DNA of 16,520 bases, from the NCBI GenBank assembly GCA_964445105.1, contig CAYUJS010000042.1:1-16520 (forward strand), given 5' to 3'. Below the pieces are notes generated by a model. It did no database searches. It was given only the letters and a program-made list of their open reading frames with translations, and was not told the origin of the DNA. How positions within the stretch are numbered: the first letter of the stretch is position 1; every line of letters begins with the position of its first letter. The DNA comes from CAWBNS01 sp964445105. GTDB taxonomy: Bacteria > Chlamydiota > Chlamydiia > Chlamydiales > JAJFMA01. The translations under genes were made by a program, and so were the position numbers. Shown here in pieces: positions 1 through 7,247 of this stretch.

Positions 1-1
1 C

Positions 2-649
2 ACAGATATCAGGGTAAAAGCAGATATCCCCAATGATCAATCTGTAGCTGTTTTGCAGCTTTATGCTTTGAGTCGTTCTGGGAAACTGCCAGAATGGTTT
101 AATGCAGACTATGAGAGATGCCGCCAGTTCCTTTGTTTTCTAGATTTTTTGAATGGCTTAATGTTTGGGATTGAAGCCTCTGGCTTAAACGCGGCTTTAG
201 CTACTGGCCTCATGTTGCTCGACCTAATCGCCCAAGGGGTTATCGATTACCAGAAAGCTTTTTGTTACAAACCACCTGGTCAATACAAAAGTCAAGGCGG
301 TTTTTATCCCTATGCCTGTTATACGGGAGAGGCTGGTAGATACCAGAACCGGGAAGATCTCATACAGGATACTACACGGCACGAGGGGCAGCCCAGTATG
401 GTGAAATTTCGCTCAGAAAGGTCTCTTTCAACTGTCGCAGCCAGGGAAGCTATTTTAATTAAGCAATGGCTGCAGTCTAACAACATCCTAAATCCGAGTC
501 TCAGTTTTGAGGAGCAAACGAAAGAGATAGAAAAGGCGATAGAGGGTTTGATACACCGTTACTATCCACCAGCTTCGGCTAGCGGCCTCTGCCCTGATAG
601 CTCTGCAGAAAGACCAGGGGGCAGCAGCGAAGGGGGTAGTGAAGGATGA
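2..649 (+). CDS. Hypothetical protein, 5' end missing
   Basis: The frame is open from the left edge to the TGA at 647-649 (about 215 residues visible) and has no in-frame ATG before about base 160. A TTG at 53 is the only early start-like codon and lacks a convincing ribosome site, so the true start most likely lies outside the window. I do not recognise the family. The visible part has a moderately hydrophobic helix-rich stretch around bases 150-250 (FLNGLMFGIEASGLNAALA, then a leucine-rich run), a central Tyr/Gly-rich part (PPGQYKSQGGFYPYACYTGE), a charged helical region and a Gly/Ser/Glu tail ending GGSSEGGSEG. There is no signal peptide in view, no known catalytic motif, and no clear membrane helix. 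Its stop overlaps the ATG of the broken frame at 646. A secreted or effector-like protein is possible but is only a guess from the neighbourhood. Confidence 0.55.
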   Translation, partial: TDIRVKADIPNDQSVAVLQLYALSRSGKLPEWFNADYERCRQFLCFLDFLNGLMFGIEASGLNAALATGLMLLDLIAQGVIDYQKAFCYKPPGQYKSQGGFYPYACYTGEAGRYQNREDLIQDTTRHEGQPSMVKFRSERSLSTVAAREAILIKQWLQSNNILNPSLSFEEQTKEIEKAIEGLIHRYYPPASASGLCPDSSAERPGGSSEGGSEG

Positions 650-906
650 TTGCCCAGATTAGCGGGTAGTTTCGTTTTCCTTGGTGGCTAGTGGGAGCTG
701 CTTTAACGCTATGTGGACCATACCTTGACCTTGACAGCGGGTTCGCGGACGATGGCAGTCCTCTGCTAACCTCTCGCCTTGCCGACAAAAACGGCCGGAA
801 GCTAGTAGGGTTACCTTCGCAGAGGCACGTTTGTCAATGGCGCTCCAGTCCAACTTGCAAGACACAAACCCCTCGCTCTAATCGGCTCCTGCTCGCTAGC
901 CGCTAA
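646..906 (+). pseudogene. Small ORF starting on the upstream stop, broken by in-frame TAG
   Basis: An ATG at 646-648 overlaps the TGA of the preceding gene (ATGA), as is usual for translationally coupled genes, and follows a purine-rich GTGAAGG. It reads MIAQISG and then hits TAG at 667-669. The same frame then stays open to a TAA at 904-906, giving 79 more codons that begin with a hydrophobic, membrane-anchor-like stretch (FRFPWWLVGAALTLCGPYL). This pattern fits a small gene inactivated by one amber change, a readthrough product, or chance. The part after the stop resembles no family I know, and its C-terminal half is Arg/Ser/Thr-rich like translated non-coding DNA. The end overlaps the stop codon of the convergent gene at 903-3128. 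Confidence 0.3.
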
Positions 907-3128
907 TTTCCGCGGCCTTGCGCGTTACCCATAAAGACACAGATGCCTTCATAGGTCATGTTTCGTTTACCCCTAGAGTCCGCTGTGAGTACTTTCACAA
1001 ATTCACCAGTTTTCTCATCAAAAATCTCGGCAGGGATATAGGGCAGCGGGTGGTAGTTTTTATTGGCCGAATTTAGGTCGTGGTGCCATTTGTAGCCCTC
1101 TAAACCGGTGCTACGACCCGTTATCGGCATACCCACGGCCATCAGCTGAGCGAACATAGCCGTTTGAAAGCCATAGATGGCTCTGAACTCTGGCGAGCTA
1201 TGAATGGAATGCAAAAACTCATTCATTGTTTTGTAGCCTGAGCCCCTGAAGGCGGCATCCATGCGACGCACGCCCTCCTCAAAATTCATGATAAACTCTC
1301 TTTTTTCTTGTGGCGTAGCGGGTAGCTCTGGATGTGTAGTTGAACGGAGCCCCGCCAGGCATTCCGTTAACGCTCGGGCGACGGCGGTCCGATCGCAGCT
1401 ACTTTTACAGTTGGTCTGGGTGGTGATCCCCAGCTGTTCATCCATCAGAAAGTCCAAGGCGATTCGCTGCATCTGAGTGAGGCGGTCTTTATGCAGATTC
1501 AGTTGATCTGCTAAGACGATGTTGCCCAAAGTTATGGCCTCTCGCTCACTCTGGCTGAGTATTTCTTGATTACTTAGGAGCATTTCTTGAATTTTAGATA
1601 GCTCTTTCAGCTGCTGTTTAAGCAGGGCTTGGGCTGCTTTTATCTCTTGTCTAACCTGCCTCATGGCTGGCTTGGATTGGGTTTTTCTGGCAGGTTCTTC
1701 TAACTCTTGAATCGTTGAACTTAAGGTTTGAAAGCTTTCTTCCAAGCCTCTTACGGTTTCGTGCTGGCCTCGAATGCTTTCTAAGTCTGTAATTTCATCT
1801 GATAGGTCTTGTCGCATATCCTTCAGGCGATGGAGTCTATCTTGTGCGCTTTGGCTAAGCGCTTCCCAAGAGCCCAGCGCATCTGCGTCATCTTGAGGAA
1901 GCGCCTGTAATTCGAGCGCGCCGAGCCGTTTTTGGGTTTCCTGAATTTGTCCGATTATTTTTTTATAACCCGCGTCGTCAATATTTGCGCCCAGAGTCTC
2001 GCCCAGCCAAACCATCTGGCCGGCAGTTCCATCGAGGTTGTTTTGGCGCGCAAAAGTTGCCTCGCCGGGAAGCGCGGCCGCGGTATTTAGAGCGTGGTTT
2101 TTGTGAATGACGTAAGGCGCTGAGTCGGCTAGCCACAGCTCTGCGTCTCTGAAAACCGTTGGCAGGCGGGCGTTCATGTACGTAGCCATGCGGTGCTGTC
2201 CTTCAATAAGGTTGACTTCTCCCAGCCTTAGCGGGCCAATAACCCCATGTGTGTTTAGCTGGTGCATGCACAGACGTAAAGGGGGAAGGCTTTTTCCAGG
2301 ATTTTCATCCTGCCATTTCTTCATCGCGTAAACTACGGCTTGCATGAATTCCTCAGCGCGTACTGGTGTGTCGATCACAGCCGTGGTGATGGTAATATGG
2401 CCCTCATTGCTGACGTGTACGTAGATATTATGTAAGTCGGCGTGGTTATAGGCGCCCGTGTTGCGTTCACTGGTGGCTGAAATATGGCCTTCGACGACGA
2501 TCATACGTTTATCGTTTGGTGAGATTCTGAGGCCTGTCCATTCTTTACCATCGAGCGCTTGCAGCGCTGCTGCTGGCCTATCCTCTTCTAGCCGTCTGAG
2601 GACGCTAGTCACGTGCACCTGCGCGCCTACTGCTTTATCCATAATAGGCTTTTTTTCAAACGCCTCTTTCCAATCGTCCAGCGGCCGCTGCTGGGGCAGG
2701 CGGGCTGTTGATACGCCATCTGATAGGCCTCGGTAGTCGGCAATCTTAGGCGCGTTCTGTAACCTATCTATGTTGGTTGTGATGTGTTCGACTAATTTCT
2801 CTCTGTCTTCCCTGTCCAAATTTTTGGCCTCTGCTCGCGCCTGGGTGATTTTGTCGCCCTGCCCTAAAATGCGTAGCACAAGTCGATAAATTTTCCCTTG
2901 CAGCGTTCCGCTGAGCAATAAAGTTTTGCGAGGGTCGGAAACGCGCCCTGTTAGGGGCTTGCTCCCCTCCGCTGAGCCTATCTCGACGAGTTTAGGCATG
3001 CGCAGTCCCTCTCCGGGAGCGGAGGTGGTGAGCTGATGGGTACCTAGCCTAGATGCGGGCAGGCCCTCTCTATTGGCGGGGGCGAGCTCGGGTGCAGATT
3101 CTGGTCTGGATTCGGGTCTAAATTCCAT
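903..3128 (-). CDS. Putative secreted phosphoinositide phosphatase (CX5R, SopB/IpgD/SidF-like)
   Basis: A 741-residue protein whose best diagnostic is TNCKSSCDRTAVARAL at residues 572-587: a Cys-X5-Arg active-site loop (Cys574, Asp579, Arg580, Thr581). It closely resembles the CKSxxDRT loop of inositol polyphosphate 4-phosphatases and of the bacterial effectors SopB, IpgD and Legionella SidF. Other parts: a disordered Pro/Glu/Ser-rich N-terminus with a short RPESRPES repeat (1-60); a mixed alpha/beta region (160-350) including EVNLIEGQHRM (304-313); a long coiled-coil-prone segment (about 388-560); and a C-terminal Gly/Tyr-rich part with STGLEGYKW (673-681). There is no signal peptide, which fits delivery by a type III or other specialised system; that is inference. 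Start: ATG at 3128, with a modest AGTAGG upstream in an AT-rich region. Predicted role: dephosphorylation of host phosphoinositides. The motif is clear; substrate and secretion are not shown by the sequence. Confidence 0.7.
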   Translation of the reverse strand: MEFRPESRPESAPELAPANREGLPASRLGTHQLTTSAPGEGLRMPKLVEIGSAEGSKPLTGRVSDPRKTLLLSGTLQGKIYRLVLRILGQGDKITQARAEAKNLDREDREKLVEHITTNIDRLQNAPKIADYRGLSDGVSTARLPQQRPLDDWKEAFEKKPIMDKAVGAQVHVTSVLRRLEEDRPAAALQALDGKEWTGLRISPNDKRMIVVEGHISATSERNTGAYNHADLHNIYVHVSNEGHITITTAVIDTPVRAEEFMQAVVYAMKKWQDENPGKSLPPLRLCMHQLNTHGVIGPLRLGEVNLIEGQHRMATYMNARLPTVFRDAELWLADSAPYVIHKNHALNTAAALPGEATFARQNNLDGTAGQMVWLGETLGANIDDAGYKKIIGQIQETQKRLGALELQALPQDDADALGSWEALSQSAQDRLHRLKDMRQDLSDEITDLESIRGQHETVRGLEESFQTLSSTIQELEEPARKTQSKPAMRQVRQEIKAAQALLKQQLKELSKIQEMLLSNQEILSQSEREAITLGNIVLADQLNLHKDRLTQMQRIALDFLMDEQLGITTQTNCKSSCDRTAVARALTECLAGLRSTTHPELPATPQEKREFIMNFEEGVRRMDAAFRGSGYKTMNEFLHSIHSSPEFRAIYGFQTAMFAQLMAVGMPITGRSTGLEGYKWHHDLNSANKNYHPLPYIPAEIFDEKTGEFVKVLTADSRGKRNMTYEGICVFMGNAQGRGN

Positions 3129-3332
3129 AAAACCAACCTACTGTTAAATCATCTATATAATTAATATTATGTTTTTATTTAATTATTTAATAGTTTTATG
3201 AATAATTAGTATTTTTTCACATATAAATTTTGTTTATTTATAACTATTTGGGGAGGATTTTTTCTGCTTTGTGCCTTTCGCCGGTTGTGGTAGCATGTCT
3301 CGCCTTAGCACCTTTAACCGAGGAGAGAACAG
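3129..3332. promoter_or_regulatory. AT-rich divergent intergenic region with promoter candidate
   Basis: This 204-base region separates the phosphatase-like gene (leftward) from the barrel gene (rightward) and must hold both start signals. Bases 3145-3245 are extremely AT-rich. For the rightward gene a candidate promoter is TTGTGC (3269-3274), 16 bases, TAGCAT (3291-3296), followed by the ribosome site AGGAGAG a few bases before the ATG at 3333. For the leftward gene several TATAAT-like stretches exist, but I cannot pick one. No operator repeat is obvious. Confidence 0.35.
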
Positions 3333-4061
3333 ATGAAACGATTTAAATGGATAACGGCAGCGACGATGGTGGTTGGCCTACTCGCTTGTTTTAATTTGTC
3401 CGCGCACGGAAGAATTGATGCAGGCCCTATTTACGTTCACCTTGATGTATTAGAATCTAATAAATCCATTGAGAAGGTGGATCTGGAGGGCTTTCGCGCT
3501 GACGGCTATTTTCAAGTGTATTCGGGGTTGATCTTTAAACCTGCCTTCACCGTTGCAACGGGGCACGGCAAGTATCAGGCGGGTACGCTGGCGCTAGGTT
3601 TTTATTTGCCCATGGGCCAGCTGGTCCCGGCATTGGAAGGGCTTAGTGTCATGCCTCAAGCGGGCTGGACTGCTAGTAGACTGAGCACAGAGCTAAATCT
3701 CGCCCCGCCGCGTACGCCTGGCAGTCTTTCTGACGTGAAGGAGATTTTCCGTTCCTCTAGCGAGTTTATCGGCTTAGAAGCCACGTACCAGCTGCTGCAG
3801 AATGTTTCCGTTTCGGGTTCCGTGCTTTATGGTTGGTCGAATACACGCACCACCTGGACCAAAGAACCTTTTGGTGAGTTAATCCCCAGAGAAGCGCAGA
3901 AAAGCAGTTCCAAAGGCTTTAGCTACTCTGCGATGGTTGACTACCAGCTCACGGATCTTTGGAGCATCAATCTAGCCGGCGTTTACAACCTGATGCTGAG
4001 CAAAGAGAAACACGGCATCCGCGCGTGTGGCTTTCGCCTAGGCTGTGGTTACTGCTGGTAA
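3333..4061 (+). CDS. Putative outer-membrane beta-barrel protein
   Basis: A 242-residue exported protein. Residues 1-26 form a typical signal peptide (MKRFKW, a hydrophobic core, then LSAHG), with cleavage plausible after Gly26. An LLAC at 16-19 could be read as a weak lipobox, so a lipoprotein is a less likely alternative. The mature part shows alternating strand patterns rich in Tyr, Gly and aromatic residues (ADGYFQVYSGLIFKPAFTVA, VSVSGSVLYGWSNT, YSAMVDYQLTDLWSINLAGVY) and ends in an aromatic residue (GYCW), as expected of a small barrel inserted by the BAM machinery. Length and pattern suit an 8-10 strand barrel. ATG at 3333 has a strong AGGAGAG site. It is divergent from the phosphatase-like gene. 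I cannot name the family; function (adhesin, porin, structural) is unknown. Confidence 0.65.
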   Translation: MKRFKWITAATMVVGLLACFNLSAHGRIDAGPIYVHLDVLESNKSIEKVDLEGFRADGYFQVYSGLIFKPAFTVATGHGKYQAGTLALGFYLPMGQLVPALEGLSVMPQAGWTASRLSTELNLAPPRTPGSLSDVKEIFRSSSEFIGLEATYQLLQNVSVSGSVLYGWSNTRTTWTKEPFGELIPREAQKSSSKGFSYSAMVDYQLTDLWSINLAGVYNLMLSKEKHGIRACGFRLGCGYCW

Positions 4062-4076
4062 TATTTCTGTCGTCAA

Positions 4077-4098
4077 GATACCCTCGAAAGAGGGTGTC
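4077..4098 (+). other. Perfect-type hairpin between barrel gene and DUF2937 gene
   Basis: GATACCCTC, a GAAA loop, then GAGGGTGTC can form a 9-bp stem with one T-G pair, 16 bases after the barrel gene's stop. No T-run follows, so it is not a standard intrinsic terminator. A TATGAT at 4101-4106 directly after it could be a -10 box for the next gene, but no good -35 lies at the right distance. It may limit read-through or stabilise the upstream mRNA 3' end. Confidence 0.45.
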
Positions 4099-4142
4099 TG
4101 TATGATCAGACAGCATGGCCCTACTGGTTACGGAGAATTCCT

Positions 4143-4661
4143 ATGCTTCAATGGTTGTATAGTTGGTTAGATAGGATCTTCGCCGTCATAGGCGCCTTTT
4201 TACTTTCGCAATTTCCACATTTTTATAGCCAATATCTGCAGCGCGCCATGGGCCATTTGGAGGAGCTGAGTCATCAGCTAGAACTCATGCGCCAGGCCGC
4301 TTCACTTACTGGAAAGACGCTTGAGCTTTATATCAGAAAGTTTATTATCAGCGAGGATCTGGACATATCCCACCAGGGTCACCTCATGCAGCAGATGGTC
4401 GACAGGGCATCTGAATTGTCTAACGGCATTGCCTCTATGATGCACGCAAACGTCTTCACACGCCCTTTTGCCTTTTTAGGGCACGTGCAGAGCGATATTG
4501 CTACCTCTACCATTGCGAATTTTAAGTCGGGGCTTACCTTCGATTCAGAGGGACTTATCTATGCTCTGCTCGGTATTTTCCTCGGTTATGGTCTATTTCA
4601 CCTAGCGACCAGCCTGCTGGCTGGTCTTTGGATGTTGCTTACTCGGTGCTTTTTAAGATAA
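4143..4661 (+). CDS. DUF2937-like inner-membrane protein
   Basis: A 172-residue protein with a hydrophobic N-terminal segment (about 5-25, WLYSWLDRIFAVIGAFLLSQ), a central soluble helical region (30-130), and a C-terminal hydrophobic hairpin or helix (about 136-167, GLIYALLGIFLGYGLFHLA). The opening pattern (short hydrophobic start, then QFPHFYSQYLQRAMGHLEEL) and the C-terminal GLxYALLGIFLGY match what I recall of the DUF2937 family, whose members are of similar size and of unknown function. ATG at 4143 is preceded by CGGAG at a 7-base spacing. It lies 81 bases behind the barrel gene and could be cotranscribed or start from its own promoter near 4101. A role at the inner membrane is implied by the helices; nothing more can be said. 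Confidence 0.6.
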   Translation: MLQWLYSWLDRIFAVIGAFLLSQFPHFYSQYLQRAMGHLEELSHQLELMRQAASLTGKTLELYIRKFIISEDLDISHQGHLMQQMVDRASELSNGIASMMHANVFTRPFAFLGHVQSDIATSTIANFKSGLTFDSEGLIYALLGIFLGYGLFHLATSLLAGLWMLLTRCFLR

Positions 4662-4669
4662 AGCCAGGC

Positions 4670-5116
4670 TTATTTCAGCGGAAGCCACTTATCGTTAACG
4701 CTATAGCGTTTGTAGACATGCTTTTTCTTTTCTGCTTGGATGAGCGATTCATCGCTTGCGGAAGTGCCCGTTGCTTGGAGGGCTTTTTTTAGTTGGAGGC
4801 ACTGATCATACAGAGTTTGAACGGCTTGCCAATCCTGTTCGGAAAGTTCTTTAGGTTTTGTAATGAGGCGAGTAAGTTCGGGTTTGGTGATTTTAAGCAC
4901 CTCGCAGAGCTTTTTATTTTCCTTCCAGAGCCAGCCCACTAGGTGCTTTAGCGAAAGCTGTAGCTGCAAGCGGGAGCTTGCCAAGGCAGAAGGCTGAGCT
5001 TGTGGTCGTTCAGGCACCCTAGCTGCGTCAGCTTGGCGCAGAAGTTCTTCTTTCTTCATCTTTTCGAGTCCAGCGGCCAAAGCGCTTTCAACTTTTGTCC
5101 AATTAGTCTTAGACAC
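4670..5116 (-). CDS. Hypothetical protein with weak helix-turn-helix-like segment
   Basis: A 148-residue soluble, Lys/Leu/Gln-rich protein that I do not recognise. The start is GTG at 5116, chosen because a strong GGAGGGGGA lies directly upstream and no ATG occurs before residue 20. Residues about 66-100 (ENKKLCEVLKITKPELTRL followed by KPKELSEQDW) have the spacing of a helix-turn-helix of the Cro/XRE kind, but the match is weak. The C-terminus is basic and aromatic (KKKHVYKRYSVNDKWLPL), which might be a conserved docking or nucleic-acid-contacting tail. No signal peptide, membrane helix or cysteine motif is seen. It is convergent with the DUF2937-like gene (8 bases between the stops) and divergent from the transhydrogenase gene with an 84-base shared upstream region. 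A regulator of the divergent gene is conceivable but unproven. Confidence 0.6.
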   Translation of the reverse strand: MSKTNWTKVESALAAGLEKMKKEELLRQADAARVPERPQAQPSALASSRLQLQLSLKHLVGWLWKENKKLCEVLKITKPELTRLITKPKELSEQDWQAVQTLYDQCLQLKKALQATGTSASDESLIQAEKKKHVYKRYSVNDKWLPLK

Positions 5117-5158
5117 TCCCCCTCCCCGCTTTCCGATATCATTATATCAAATTATAGT

Positions 5159-5164
5159 TATAAT
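5159..5164 (+). promoter_or_regulatory. TATAAT -10 box candidate upstream of transhydrogenase gene
   Basis: A perfect TATAAT lies 36 bases before the ATG at 5201, within the AT-rich divergent spacer 5117-5200. The -35 region at the matching distance is poor (no TTGACA-like hexamer), so this is a tentative call. The ribosome site for the gene is AGGA at 5191-5194. Confidence 0.35.
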
Positions 5165-5200
5165 CCGAAATATTAGGCACAATCACTCCCAGGATATGTT

Positions 5201-6598
5201 ATGGAAGACATTGAGGCAGATTTAATTGTAATTGGTTCTGGTCCAGCGGGGCAAAAAGCTGCTATCCAAGGCGCTAAATTAGGCGGAAGTGTTGTTGTCA
5301 TCGAAAAAGAGCCCGCGCCCGGCGGTGCCTGCCTCTATTCGGGTACTATCCCCTCCAAGTCGCTACGCGAAGCAATCCTCGACCTCACCGGTTTCTACGA
5401 ACACAGCTACTATGGTCAGGACATCGAGCTCAAGGAGGTCTCTATCAATGACTTAAACTACCGTTTACATCAGGTCATCGCCCAGGAACGCAATCAAATT
5501 AGCCGCCAATTCAAAAAAAACGGCATTCGCTTTATCCAAGGGGCGGCGCGGTTTGAAAATCCGCATACGGTCATTGTTGTCGACGATGAATATCGTTTAA
5601 AGTGTCAGGTGAGCGGTAAAAAAGTCTTGATCGCGACGGGCTCAAAGCCGCGCAATCCTATGCAGGTGCCTTTCGACAAAGAGGTAATCCTGGACTCGAC
5701 CCGACTCCTGGCCATTGACCGCGTGCCAAAGACGATGATTGTCTTGGGGGGCGGTATTATTGGATCTGAGTACGCGAGTTTTTTTGCTGCCTTAGGCACG
5801 GAAGTCACCATTGTAGATAAAAAAGATACCTTACTGCCAATCCTGGATCTGGAGATTGGTCGCCATTTACAGACAGCTCTGACCGGAATCGGGTTGCGGT
5901 TTATTGGGCGCAAAGAGATCCAAGAAATCGCGCGCAGAGGCGATCGCGCCTTTGTGCGCTTCACAGACGAAACAACGTTGGAAGCAGAGGTTTTGCTCTA
6001 TGCCTTAGGCAGAGCCGCCAACGTTGACTCTTTACATATTGAGAACGCGGGACTCTCTTTGAACATACGCGACCATATTCCAGTTAACGCCCTATTCCAA
6101 ACTATCTCGCCACATATCTATGCGGTCGGAGATGTGATCGGAGGCGCTGCATTAGCTTCCACGAGCATGGAGCAGGGCCGTTTAGCCGCGCGGCACGCTT
6201 TTGGTGTGGAGACACAGCATTTTCCTAGCATTTACCCTATCGGAATTTATACTATTCCAGAGATATCTAGTTGTGGTTATACTGAAGCGCAGTTACGAGA
6301 GCTCGGCTTTCGTTACGAAGTGGGCAGGGCTTACTACTACGAGATCGCCCGCAGCCACATCGCAGGTAACAATACGGGGATGTTCAAGATCCTTTTCCAT
6401 GCAGAGACGTTGGAAATTTTAGGGGTGCATGTGATTGGTCGAGGAGCTACCGAAGTGATTCACATCGGACAGGTGGCGATGACCCAGAGAGCTCATATCG
6501 ACTATTTTATCGAGCAGATCTTCAACTATCCCACCTACGCAGAAGGGTATCGAGTGGCCGCTCTGAATGGATTTAACAAAATAAAGCACCGTCGTTGA
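5201..6598 (+). CDS. sthA: Soluble pyridine nucleotide transhydrogenase (Si-specific)
   Basis: A 465-residue FAD flavoprotein predicted to move hydride between NADH and NADPH in the cytosol. Seen: FAD Rossmann motif GSGPAG (12-17); GGACLYSGTIPSK (41-53); NAD(P) motif LGGGIIGSE (182-190); second FAD motif YAVGDVIGG (307-315); and a C-terminal dimerisation domain with GIYTIPEISS (348-357) and FNYPTYAEGYRVAALNG (441-457). These last blocks match E. coli SthA almost word for word. The second redox cysteine of disulphide reductases is replaced by Thr49, and the catalytic His of lipoamide dehydrogenase by Tyr443, so it cannot act as an E3. The family length is about 466. ATG at 5201 has AGGA seven bases upstream. 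One base separates its stop from the next gene, so the two are probably cotranscribed. Confidence 0.9.
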   Translation: MEDIEADLIVIGSGPAGQKAAIQGAKLGGSVVVIEKEPAPGGACLYSGTIPSKSLREAILDLTGFYEHSYYGQDIELKEVSINDLNYRLHQVIAQERNQISRQFKKNGIRFIQGAARFENPHTVIVVDDEYRLKCQVSGKKVLIATGSKPRNPMQVPFDKEVILDSTRLLAIDRVPKTMIVLGGGIIGSEYASFFAALGTEVTIVDKKDTLLPILDLEIGRHLQTALTGIGLRFIGRKEIQEIARRGDRAFVRFTDETTLEAEVLLYALGRAANVDSLHIENAGLSLNIRDHIPVNALFQTISPHIYAVGDVIGGAALASTSMEQGRLAARHAFGVETQHFPSIYPIGIYTIPEISSCGYTEAQLRELGFRYEVGRAYYYEIARSHIAGNNTGMFKILFHAETLEILGVHVIGRGATEVIHIGQVAMTQRAHIDYFIEQIFNYPTYAEGYRVAALNGFNKIKHRR

Positions 6599-6599
6599 A

Positions 6600-7070
6600 A
6601 TGAGTGATCAAGGAAAGTATTCCGATCCAGAGCAATTTCTGGAACCAGATGACATTATTGTCCCCGAGCAAGAGCAAGAAGCCAAACAAAATCGCTTTGA
6701 GGAGCTCTCCGCGCTTGGTAAAATCTATTTACCTTGGAAAATTCGTCTTATTACAGCCTTGGCAGGCTTGACACTGCTTTTAGTCGGCGCCGCCACGCTG
6801 GTTACCTGGGCGATAGCTGTCCTGGCAGATGCCGTTTCTATGCATAAAGTCACCCTATTTATCCTGTGGCGTCGCTGCTTTTGGTGTTGTGCCAAACATG
6901 CGTTGGGGGTCGGTGTAGGGGTGCTCATCGCCGCTGTCAATCCGCCTTTAGGATTTGGCACCGTGGTCCTTTACCTTGCCTATCAAGAGGGTGAAGATCT
7001 GCAGAAAGGCAAATTCTTCCAATCTGTGAGAGAGTACCTGCGTCGATTTGAAAACCGAGGATCGCGCTAA
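6600..7070 (+). CDS. Small two-helix membrane protein, unknown function
   Basis: A 156-residue protein with an acidic soluble N-terminus (1-45, rich in Glu/Gln/Asp), a hydrophobic helix at about 49-75 (IRLITALAGLTLLLVGAATL), a cysteine cluster CFWCC (93-97) on a short basic linker, a second hydrophobic region at about 100-127 (LGVGVGVLIAAVNPPLGFGT), and a basic C-terminal tail (EYLRRFENRGSR). The ATG at 6600 starts one base after the transhydrogenase stop and has no ribosome site of its own in view, so translation is presumably coupled. I do not know the family. The paired cysteines could bind a metal or form a disulphide, but they sit next to membrane segments and may be incidental. Linkage to sthA is the only functional hint. 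Confidence 0.65.
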   Translation: MSDQGKYSDPEQFLEPDDIIVPEQEQEAKQNRFEELSALGKIYLPWKIRLITALAGLTLLLVGAATLVTWAIAVLADAVSMHKVTLFILWRRCFWCCAKHALGVGVGVLIAAVNPPLGFGTVVLYLAYQEGEDLQKGKFFQSVREYLRRFENRGSR

Positions 7071-7109
7071 AAACAGGAGCTATCAGCCTCATCTTTCTCC
7101 TCATCCGTT

Positions 7110-7130
7110 GCAAACTAAGTTTGCTGTCAG
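7110..7130 (+). repeat. 21-base exact repeat, copy 1
   Basis: The stem-loop GCAAACTAAGTTTGC plus TGTCAG occurs here and, with no mismatch, at 8977-8997 in the same orientation. In both cases a T-run follows about 21 bases after the stem. The flanks are not alike beyond this. Confidence 0.8.
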
Positions 7131-7157
7131 CCCTCGCTGGGCCGGTTTCTTTTTTTT
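7110..7157 (+). terminator. Terminator-like hairpins and T-run, containing repeat copy 1
   Basis: GCAAAC-TAA-GTTTGC (7110-7124) is a perfect 6-bp hairpin; TGTCAG follows, then a small GC hairpin GCCC-TCGCT-GGGC (7130-7142) and the T-run TTTCTTTTTTTT (7146-7157). This plausibly ends the sthA-membrane protein transcript before tpiA. Bases 7110-7130 are identical to 8977-8997. Confidence 0.55.
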
Positions 7158-7247
7158 AGGGGGACTGCTAGGCTAATAATTAATTTCCTAGGAAACGGGC
7201 GGGCTGATGTGATACTCTCTGCACGCAAGAAATAGAGGTGGTTTATC

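Noticed and set aside
659..865. 68-codon minus-strand frame in the gap after the first gene
   Set aside because: No start signal or recognisable protein; overlaps the broken plus-strand frame, which has better context.
650..902. Possible tRNA or other RNA gene in the gap (a GGTTCGCGG resembles a T-arm)
   Set aside because: No matching acceptor, D or anticodon stems could be built around it.
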